Positions 57,690 through 64,000 of a stretch of DNA of 64,000 nucleotides are shown here, in pieces (position 1 is the stretch's first letter; the number at the start of each line of letters is the position of its first letter). The translations under genes were made by a program, and so were the position numbers. Below the pieces are notes generated by a model. It did not search any database. It saw only the letters and a program-made list of their open reading frames with translations, and was not told the origin of the DNA. Source of the stretch: Mogibacterium diversum (GTDB lineage Bacteria > Bacillota > Clostridia > Peptostreptococcales > Anaerovoracaceae). Location: contig NZ_CP027228.1 of NCBI RefSeq assembly GCF_002998925.1, forward strand, positions 1,736,001 through 1,800,000. Direction: 5' to 3'.

Positions 57690-59405
57690 ATGAAAGCTTC
57701 AATACGTTATAGCAGGAGTGCAGCACTTGTCTTAGCATTCTTGTTATCATTAATGATGATGATGCCACCTAATATGGCATATGCTGCTACTAAGTACACT
57801 GCAACAGGAACTGAGACTGCAGCTCAGCTAACTGCTATCATCGACGGTACAACCACAGATGCTGCAGGCAACAAGTATGATGTAGTTGAATTTCCGGCAG
57901 GAACATACAATTACAATATGACTGCGCCAATTCACATCAGAAGAGCTGTAACAATCAAGGCGGATGCAGGTGCAAACGTAACGCTAACTGGTGGAGATTT
58001 TAGAGGATATGCTAACTCCAATACAACGTTTACTGGAGCAGGCTCTTTCCTTCTCAAGAATCCAAATACTTACGGTATCTGGTCTAATGATCCATCTGTA
58101 AAGTTCAATTTTGACCACACAAACTTTACTATCGATGGCGCTCCAGGATTCGGATTCTATGCTCTATTAGGTGGAAACACTACCAACATTAAGGGTGGAA
58201 CATTTGTCGTTAAGAACTGTGCAAATACAGGAAACGAAGGTGGAATCGAAGTTGACGGAGCTACCTTCAACGTGTCGGATGGCGCACAGATGACAATTGA
58301 AAACAACGGAAATGGTACCTTTGGAGACCTATACATGAACGGCAAGATGAATGTAAGCGGCGCAAACACAAAGGTTACAATCAACGAGACAAGAGCAACA
58401 GCTAGAGGATACGGAATGGTAATCCCAACCTCTGGACACCTCAACATAGACGGAGCTACTTTTGAAATCAATACAACAACTGCAGGTAGAGGTCTTAACG
58501 CAGGAAATAACGCAGCTGATACAGTTAATATAGAGAACGGCGGAAAACTGCTCATCAAGGCTAATGGCGGACTTGCAAATAGCGGTATTCGAAGAGCGAA
58601 GGTTACGTTAAATGACACAAGCGTTCTCAAAGTCGAGGGCTATAAGTATGCGTTAGACGGAAGTGTTCTCGTAACTAAAGGTAAGCCACATGTAACGCTT
58701 AACGGAACAACAGAGGATAATGGGTCAACACCTGTATTTACGGGAGGAACAAACGGATCAATTATCATGGGTGGATCGGTGCTCGAAGACTACAGTGATC
58801 ATGTTGTAGATGGGGCTCTTACAGCAACAGCTGGAGGAAGCCAGGTAGCTACACAGCCTGTAAATACAGCTGGCGAGGCGCTCACGCGTTTTGATATCAG
58901 GGGGCTATCTAATAAGACTATAAACATTGCAGCAGATCCAGACAACGCAGCACATCCTGCATACACATATAGCGTGGGTGCAAATCATGGTGGAACGGCT
59001 TACGTATGGGCTCCTGCAGTAAATGTGAAGTTCTGGGAGACAAAGGAAGCGTTCGATAACAACGATGCTGCTAAGCTCATCAAGACTCTGACAACTATCC
59101 GTGGCAACAATCTCAAACTGGTTGGGGCAACTATGCCTGAAGCGCCAACTGCGCCAGCAGGAAAGGTGTTCTCACACTGGGTAAATGCAGATACCGGCGA
59201 GGTTTTCGATGTGAACACATCTCTCACCAAGAGCGTGACAAACGTATACCCAGTTTATAAGGTGCCAACAGTTAAGAAGGTAGTTAAGGTTCACAAGAAA
59301 GGCCCTAAGACAGGCGATGCAGAGAACATTCCATTCTATGCAGGTATGCTTGCTGGAACAATCGTTGCTCTAGGTGCTACACTGAAGCTTAAGCGCAGAG
59401 CGTAG
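57690..59405 (+). CDS. wall-anchored beta-helix surface protein, GPKTGD
   Basis: The 571-residue protein has a signal peptide (M-A-Y-A-A, about 32). A region of some 350 residues follows with pectate-lyase-like beta-helix repetition (V-T-L-T-G-G-D-F, F-T-I-D-G-A, V-V-K-N-C-A-N-T, V-T-I-N-E-T, V-N-I-E-N-G-G-K-L). A beta-rich linker domain at about 445-525 (V-K-F-W-E-T-K-E-A-F, F-S-H-W-V-N-A-D-T-G) follows, then the basic run V-V-K-V-H-K-K, G-P-K-T-G-D from residue 538, a helix and an R-R tail. Such helices serve as adhesins or stalks; I see no catalytic lyase residues to argue for an enzyme. TAGGAGG precedes the ATG. Confidence 0.82.
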   Translation: MKASIRYSRSAALVLAFLLSLMMMMPPNMAYAATKYTATGTETAAQLTAIIDGTTTDAAGNKYDVVEFPAGTYNYNMTAPIHIRRAVTIKADAGANVTLTGGDFRGYANSNTTFTGAGSFLLKNPNTYGIWSNDPSVKFNFDHTNFTIDGAPGFGFYALLGGNTTNIKGGTFVVKNCANTGNEGGIEVDGATFNVSDGAQMTIENNGNGTFGDLYMNGKMNVSGANTKVTINETRATARGYGMVIPTSGHLNIDGATFEINTTTAGRGLNAGNNAADTVNIENGGKLLIKANGGLANSGIRRAKVTLNDTSVLKVEGYKYALDGSVLVTKGKPHVTLNGTTEDNGSTPVFTGGTNGSIIMGGSVLEDYSDHVVDGALTATAGGSQVATQPVNTAGEALTRFDIRGLSNKTINIAADPDNAAHPAYTYSVGANHGGTAYVWAPAVNVKFWETKEAFDNNDAAKLIKTLTTIRGNNLKLVGATMPEAPTAPAGKVFSHWVNADTGEVFDVNTSLTKSVTNVYPVYKVPTVKKVVKVHKKGPKTGDAENIPFYAGMLAGTIVALGATLKLKRRA

Positions 59406-59441
59406 CTTATAGATCTTGATAAACTGAAGACATGTAAATTT

Positions 59442-59475
59442 AAGGCAAATGCAGATTTTTGCATTTGCCTTTTTC
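59442..59475 (+). terminator. terminator after the beta-helix protein
   Basis: AAGGCAAATGC (59442-59452) and GCATTTGCCTT (59461-59471) are perfectly complementary with a short T tail. The 200 bp beyond it, before the ABC operon, hold no gene; a promoter for the operon must lie there but I could not place it. Confidence 0.9.
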
Positions 59476-59674
59476 GTATTTATCCTTATGCTTAAAAGTT
59501 CTGTGGTTTGATAATTCGCTGCGGTTAAATCATAAATGTATTTGGTTCGTATTGAATTTGTAATGGAAATAAAAATATCAATCCATTTCATGAATATTTC
59601 ATATATCTTCAGTAATATTTGACTTGTTAGGGCAAATACTCAATGAGGAAATCTAGAAGGAGGATGAATGTAAA

Positions 59675-60958
59675 GTGATAAAAAATGCAATAGCCTATGT
59701 CACCAGGCGCAGGTACAGGGCACTAATAATCTTCGTGATTTTGACTGTGGTTCTCGCATGCATACATGTGTGTTTAAATATAATTGTATCTAGCGATAGT
59801 ATGGAGCGAACATTATATAAGGCCTCTAATTCATCGCTATCAATAGTCCGAAAGGCTGAGCAAAGCACTTTTGAACTAAACAAATTTGATGAATTGAAGC
59901 GAATCAAGGAGATTAGTAATATTGTGCCGGAGTACGAAGGTGTAGCTAGCCTAGAAGGGAGCAATGTTGTATCAGGGAAACAGACTGTAAGACGAGATGA
60001 CGTATCAGGAGATTTAAGTAACGCAGCTGCTGTGAGGACGACAGGAAGCACAAAGCGAGAATTGCTATTCAGCAGTGGTGTATTTACCCTGGAAAAAGGC
60101 AGACATATCTCATCTAAAGACAGGGGAAAAGTCCTAGTTCATAAAGAGTTCGCAGATCGAAACAAACTTAAATTACATGATAAAGTAAAATTAAAATTTC
60201 TAAAAACAGATGGGAGCACTCCATCAAGTGGGGAAACTCAAACTCTCGAAATCGTCGGGATTTTCTCCGGTAAGATGCAGGAGCAGCATACAGGTCTGCC
60301 ATCAGATCTCAGTGAGAACACGATGTTTGCCGATTATGAATCCAGCCAAAAAGGATTAGGATATGAGGGCGGTAATAGGGTGGTTAACAAGGTAACTGTT
60401 ACAGCAAGCAGTCCTGAAAAGCTGGAAACTGTAGAGAAAAAAATAAAGAAACTTGACGTTGATTGGTCGAGCTTTGAAGTGACTAAAAATAATGGAGCTT
60501 TTCAAGAGGCCGCAAAATCTCTTACCGGTATAAGGAAAATTATGAGAGTCATGACAATGGCAATTCTAGGAGGAGGTACAATTGTACTTTCGCTTATATT
60601 AGTGCTGTGGTTAAGGGAGAGAATTTATGAGATTGGGATTCTTTTATCTATTGGTGTAAGTAAGGTGGCGATAGTTGGACAGTTTATTCTGGAACTAATA
60701 TTTGTATCAATACCGGCTATGATAGCTTCTTATATAATCGGAAAGGTCGCGCTATCGTTCATTGTAGGCGGATTTGTAGGAAATGATGAAACGGGTGCTT
60801 TGGCGCGAGGGTTAAGTGAAGGGGGTGTCAGTAGCGAGCTCATGACATTTGCAATGAGTTATGCATTGCTCATAGTAATAATAATCGTTTCGGTTGCTAT
60901 AACATCTGGAGCAATTCTAATACGTAGTCCAAAGGAAATACTATCTAAAATCAGTTAG
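59675..60958 (+). CDS. FtsX-type ABC permease, first of two paralogues
   Basis: The 427-residue permease starts at a GTG 11 bases after AAGGAGG; an intervening ATG frame stops at once. It opens M-I-K-N-A-I-A-Y-V-T-R-R-R, has one N-terminal helix (about 17-38), an external domain of about 240 residues and three C-terminal helices (about 285-420) with E-I-G-I-L-L-S-I-G-V-S-K, the FtsX coupling block. It shares its start and build with the permease at 61622-62998. The two probably form a heterodimer driven by the ATPase encoded between them. Confidence 0.85.
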   Translation: MIKNAIAYVTRRRYRALIIFVILTVVLACIHVCLNIIVSSDSMERTLYKASNSSLSIVRKAEQSTFELNKFDELKRIKEISNIVPEYEGVASLEGSNVVSGKQTVRRDDVSGDLSNAAAVRTTGSTKRELLFSSGVFTLEKGRHISSKDRGKVLVHKEFADRNKLKLHDKVKLKFLKTDGSTPSSGETQTLEIVGIFSGKMQEQHTGLPSDLSENTMFADYESSQKGLGYEGGNRVVNKVTVTASSPEKLETVEKKIKKLDVDWSSFEVTKNNGAFQEAAKSLTGIRKIMRVMTMAILGGGTIVLSLILVLWLRERIYEIGILLSIGVSKVAIVGQFILELIFVSIPAMIASYIIGKVALSFIVGGFVGNDETGALARGLSEGGVSSELMTFAMSYALLIVIIIVSVAITSGAILIRSPKEILSKIS

Positions 60959-60966
60959 GAGAAAGC

Positions 60967-61611
60967 ATGAAGATAATTGAAATTAAAAATGCATCATACA
61001 GCTATATTGGCTCGAGAGACAAGGTGCTGTCATCGATTAATTGCAGCTTTGAAGCTGGCAAATTCTACGCGATAACCGGTAAATCAGGTGCGGGAAAGTC
61101 AACGTTCTTATCCCTTTTGGCAGGACTTGATAGACCTAGCTCGGGAGAGATTTGTTTCAATGGTAAGAGCATAGCATTGCATGGTTATACCAACCATCGT
61201 AGGGATAACATCTCTCTTGTGTTCCAAAATTATAACTTAATAGACTATCTAACTCCTCTTGAGAATGTTCGGCTCGTAAACAGAACTGCTTCTGATGAGC
61301 TACTACTGAAGTTAGGATTAAATAGCAGTGAGATTAATAGAAATGTTATGAAACTATCTGGAGGTCAACAGCAAAGAGTTGCGATAGCAAGGGCTCTTGC
61401 GTCTGCGGCTCCCGTGATTCTTGCGGATGAGCCGACTGGAAACCTTGATGATTCTACCGCGAGTGAAATTATAGGTATTCTCAAGACTTTGGCTCAAGAA
61501 CGGAATAAGTGTGTAATAGTTGTTACACACAGTAAAGAGGTTGCAAATGCGGCAGATGTAGTGATGGAGCTAAGTGGTAAGAAGCTCAAAGAGACGAGAA
61601 GGCAGAGCTAG
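60967..61611 (+). CDS. ABC ATPase of the two-permease exporter
   Basis: The 214-residue ATPase has Walker A G-K-S-G-A-G-K-S-T (38-46), the F-Q-N-Y-N-L-I-D Q-loop block, signature L-S-G-G-Q-Q-Q-R, Walker B V-I-L-A-D-E-P-T-G-N-L-D and an H-loop V-T-H-S. It belongs to the MacB/LolD/BceA-like group that energises FtsX permeases. It lies 8 bp after one permease gene and 10 bp before the other, so the three are one operon. A response regulator and sensor kinase follow, as in peptide-antibiotic sensing and detoxification modules. Confidence 0.92.
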   Translation: MKIIEIKNASYSYIGSRDKVLSSINCSFEAGKFYAITGKSGAGKSTFLSLLAGLDRPSSGEICFNGKSIALHGYTNHRRDNISLVFQNYNLIDYLTPLENVRLVNRTASDELLLKLGLNSSEINRNVMKLSGGQQQRVAIARALASAAPVILADEPTGNLDDSTASEIIGILKTLAQERNKCVIVVTHSKEVANAADVVMELSGKKLKETRRQS

Positions 61612-61621
61612 GAGGTTGACG

Positions 61622-62998
61622 ATGATTAAAAATGCATTAGCATATGTCACTAGAAAGAGACTGAAATCTCTAATTATACTGCTTGTTATCACAGCGATGG
61701 CAACTCTCAGTATGATTGGTCTATCAATCAAGGATGCCACTAATAGAGCAGCAGCTAAGACTTTTGGAAACATAACTAATAGTTTCACTATGGAAATAAA
61801 CCGCCAAGTTAATGAGGGTACCCCTAGAGGTGGCGGAAATATCCGTAATGAAGATATAAATAAGATCGTTAAATCCGGACATGTAAAAGACTATGTTAAG
61901 CGCATAGGGGCAGTGGCTGATCTTGTAGGCTATGACATAATTAGAACTGAAGCGACAAATCGCAATGAGGATGAGGAGCGAATAGAAAAGTTTAAGAGCA
62001 CGGTAATGGTGACTGGAGTTAATGACTCATCCAAAGAGACGAAGTTTGTATCGGGCGCCTTTAGACTCGTAGATGGAAAACATCTGGAGAAGACTGATAA
62101 GAACAAGGTGCTGATTCATAAAGATTTAGCTGAAAAGAATAATCTCAAGGTCGGTGATAAAATTAAGATTAAGTCTAATAAATATGATGCCGATAACGAG
62201 AAACAGGCAGACGAAACTATAGAAGTTGAAATAAAGGGAATTTTTGACGGTCACAATAAAGGTGGTGCAAGTGCAGCTGTTGAACTGTATGAGAACAACA
62301 TAATCAGTGATATAGACACGGCCGCAAAGCTGTATGGAAACACAGAGCAATCAGCGGTGTACCAAGACGCAACCTTCTTTGTAAAAGGAGATAAAAACCT
62401 CGACAAGGTCATTAAGAATATTAAAGGGCTTGATATCGATTGGAATAAATATTCTTTAGTTAAGAGCACTTCAAACTATCCGGCACTACAAGAGTCGATT
62501 TCGGGAATATACTCATCTGCAAACAAATTATTTGTTGGCGGAATTATATTTGCAGGTATAGTAGTTTCACTATTGTTGTTCCTCTGGATGAACTCAAGGA
62601 AGAAAGAGGTAGCCGTTCTTCTTTCAATCGGTAGAACCAAAAATGAAATTGCGATACAGTTTGCATCGGAACTTATATTTGTCGCTATTCCAGCTTATAT
62701 TATATCCTTCTTTGCAGCTGGAGCACTCGGCAAGGTTATTGGCAATAAGGTTCTCCGCAGTGTAACGGGGGGGATTGCTGATGGTATAGCCAAGGAGTCC
62801 GCTTCATCAGGGCTCGGAGGTGGAGCAGAAGTTGACGGATTTAACAAGACTCTGACAAGTTTAGATGTTATCATCGATACAAGGGCATTTATTTATGTAG
62901 TGCTCTTCATGACGATGATACTGTCAATTTCGCTAATCATATCCACATATCGCATCCTTCGCAAGAGACCTAAGGAGTTGCTTATAGATGTGAAATAA
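61622..62998 (+). CDS. FtsX-type ABC permease, second of two paralogues
   Basis: The ATG at 61622, 6-7 bases after GGAGG, begins M-I-K-N-A-L-A-Y-V-T-R-K-R, matching the first permease; an upstream ATG at 61574 would overlap the ATPase gene. The 458-residue protein has one N-terminal helix, an external domain of about 260 residues (K-V-L-I-H-K-D-L-A-E-K-N-N-L-K-V-G-D-K shared with the partner's K-V-L-V-H-K-E-F), and three C-terminal helices with E-V-A-V-L-L-S-I-G-R-T-K. It should pair with the first permease as a heterodimer. Confidence 0.87.
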   Translation: MIKNALAYVTRKRLKSLIILLVITAMATLSMIGLSIKDATNRAAAKTFGNITNSFTMEINRQVNEGTPRGGGNIRNEDINKIVKSGHVKDYVKRIGAVADLVGYDIIRTEATNRNEDEERIEKFKSTVMVTGVNDSSKETKFVSGAFRLVDGKHLEKTDKNKVLIHKDLAEKNNLKVGDKIKIKSNKYDADNEKQADETIEVEIKGIFDGHNKGGASAAVELYENNIISDIDTAAKLYGNTEQSAVYQDATFFVKGDKNLDKVIKNIKGLDIDWNKYSLVKSTSNYPALQESISGIYSSANKLFVGGIIFAGIVVSLLLFLWMNSRKKEVAVLLSIGRTKNEIAIQFASELIFVAIPAYIISFFAAGALGKVIGNKVLRSVTGGIADGIAKESASSGLGGGAEVDGFNKTLTSLDVIIDTRAFIYVVLFMTMILSISLIISTYRILRKRPKELLIDVK

Positions 62999-63012
62999 AG
63001 ACTGGAGGGTCA

Positions 63013-63669
63013 ATGAAGATTCTTATAGTTGAAGACGATAAGAACATCAGGGAGGGAGTCGCAGACTTCCTCTCTGAGTTTGGTTATAATACGATTGAAG
63101 CACCTGATGGACGAGAGGCTCTCGCAAAATTTGAAGAGCAAGATATCAGCCTTGTAATTCTCGACATTCAGATACCATATATTAATGGTTTAGAAGTCCT
63201 AAAGGAGATTAGAAAACAAAGCAAATTACCTGTTCTTATGCTTACGGCATTTAGCGATGAGGAGTATAAAATTGATGCATACACGAGCTTGGCGGATGGA
63301 TATTTGGAGAAGCCTTTTTCATTACCGGTATTACGTGCTCGTGTAGATTCGTTGATTGAGCGTCATTATGGTATGTATGACAAATTTTGTTATGGCAATG
63401 TTGATGTTGATTTTGACAGTTATACGGCTACGCTAGGTAATGAGCCAGTAGATATAAATGCTAAAGAGGTTGATATTCTAAAATATTTAGTTGAAAACGA
63501 AGGGCGGGCACTGACAAGAGAGCAGATAATAGATAATGTCTGGAAAGCAACAGAGGAACCGCCATTCGATCGCGTGATAGATGTGTATATCAAGGAGCTT
63601 CGCAAGAAGCTTGGACTCGATTGCATAGTAACCATTAGAAATGTAGGATACAAACTGGAGAGAAAATGA
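63013..63669 (+). CDS. OmpR/PhoB-family response regulator
   Basis: The 218-residue protein has a receiver domain (E7-D8-D9 acidic pocket, phosphorylation site Asp51 in V-I-L-D-I-Q, M-L-T-A-F and E-K-P-F) and a C-terminal winged-helix domain (D-I-L-K-Y-L-V-E-N-E-G-R-A-L-T-R-E-Q-I, then D-V-Y-I-K-E-L-R-K-K-L-G). It follows the exporter by 14 bp and overlaps the kinase gene by ATGA. It probably controls the upstream ABC operon in response to the kinase's signal, most likely an envelope-active compound (inference). Confidence 0.93.
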   Translation: MKILIVEDDKNIREGVADFLSEFGYNTIEAPDGREALAKFEEQDISLVILDIQIPYINGLEVLKEIRKQSKLPVLMLTAFSDEEYKIDAYTSLADGYLEKPFSLPVLRARVDSLIERHYGMYDKFCYGNVDVDFDSYTATLGNEPVDINAKEVDILKYLVENEGRALTREQIIDNVWKATEEPPFDRVIDVYIKELRKKLGLDCIVTIRNVGYKLERK

Positions 63670-64000
63670 GAAACTTAAAGATATTTCCCAAATTATTTAT
63701 CCAAACGTTCGCCATACTCGGAATTTTGATTATAGTTATCCATCTCATAGCATTTCTTATGTTCCCTAAAGTGTACCTTGAGAATAGAAAGAGTAAAATA
63801 AATATCAGGGCTAATGAAGTTTCTGCAGCTTTGCAGGGAAAGGATGAACAGTTTGTTGAGCAGTATTTGACCTTCTATTCGAGAAGCAGTGAAGTTAAGG
63901 CTTTCATTGATTCAAACAGTGACTCAGGAGAGGTGAAAATCGATGAGAATGCTGAAAATAGCATTGACAAGTCGAGCGATAACAATTCTTTAATTATAGA
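63666..64000 (+). CDS. sensor histidine kinase, N-terminal part (runs off the window)
   Basis: The frame opens at the ATG overlapping the regulator's stop and is still open at the window end (about 111 codons). It begins with a basic stretch, one transmembrane helix (about 10-34: F-I-Q-T-F-A-I-L-G-I-L-I-I-V-I) and the start of an external sensor domain (F-Y-S-R-S-S-E-V-K-A-F-I). Position and build fit the partner kinase of the OmpR-type regulator. The catalytic domains lie beyond the window. Confidence 0.8.
   Translation, partial: MRNLKIFPKLFIQTFAILGILIIVIHLIAFLMFPKVYLENRKSKINIRANEVSAALQGKDEQFVEQYLTFYSRSSEVKAFIDSNSDSGEVKIDENAENSIDKSSDNNSLII

Noticed and set aside
57690..59405. Calling the beta-helix surface protein a pectate lyase
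   Set aside because: The repeats give the fold only; no conserved catalytic Asp/Arg cluster of lyases could be identified.
1..64000. tRNA, rRNA, integrase, transposase or attachment sites
   Set aside because: No cloverleaf, ribosomal sequence, recombinase motif or flanking duplication was seen on either strand by eye.

Overview
The window looks like chromosome of an anaerobic, low-to-moderate GC Gram-positive bacterium of the Bacillota. The evidence is strong Shine-Dalgarno sites, TTGACA/TATAAT promoters, sortase substrates and a class C sortase, rubrerythrin, a small flavodoxin, two NimA-like flavin proteins, AddA and cofactor-independent phosphoglycerate mutase. The family mix (many Cna-B adhesins ending in xPKTGD, an AEC carrier, an FMN hydroxy-acid dehydrogenase homologue) suggests an oral-type member of the Eubacteriales such as the Mogibacterium/Anaerovoracaceae group. 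That placement is inference from gene content only.

Layout. 1-5.9 kb is an accessory segment: small immunity-like proteins without toxins (one with an apparent CTG start, one frameshifted), an XRE regulator with membrane helices and a zinc ribbon, an orphan AbiEi antitoxin whose AbiEii toxin has been deleted, a DUF1963 protein and a NimA-like protein. 6.2-27.2 kb is a cell-surface region: a large Cna-B/pilin-fold adhesin, a DUF3267 protein, a TraX-like membrane protein beside a pilin-like protein, a four-gene pilus operon (backbone pilin, sortase C, minor pilin, thioester tip adhesin), and three more large adhesins, one broken by a single in-frame amber codon. 27.4-38.8 kb is mostly housekeeping and transport: two MacB/FtsX-type ABC systems, an AEC carrier, an FMN enzyme homologue, a 36-residue peptide gene, flavodoxin, a CPBP protease and rubrerythrin. 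39.0-42.4 kb is a tandemly duplicated pair of lipoprotein genes. 42.7-45.5 kb is a two-gene restriction-modification system of the Sau3AI (GATC) type. 45.7-54 kb carries a nitroreductase, a second orphan antitoxin with a truncated toxin, a PadR/DUF2812 pair with two palindromic operators, gpmI, addA and a second NimA-like gene. 54.2-59.4 kb holds two further surface proteins separated by an ankyrin/SUKH immunity-like pair. 59.7-64 kb is an ABC exporter operon (permease-ATPase-permease) followed by a response regulator and a histidine kinase that runs off the window.

How the parts work together. Ten sortase substrates fall into three sorting-signal classes: LPETGG (pilus backbone and tip), [LGST]PKTGD (large adhesins) and VKTGDN (minor pilin and a pilin-like protein). 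The only sortase here is the class C enzyme inside the pilus operon, so the other substrates presumably rely on a housekeeping sortase elsewhere. The signal classes suggest that LPETGG goes to the pilus polymerase and [PV]KTGD to the wall anchor. Both toxin-antitoxin loci keep an intact antitoxin and an upstream palindrome but have lost the toxin. No tRNA, rRNA, CRISPR array or complete insertion sequence was seen.
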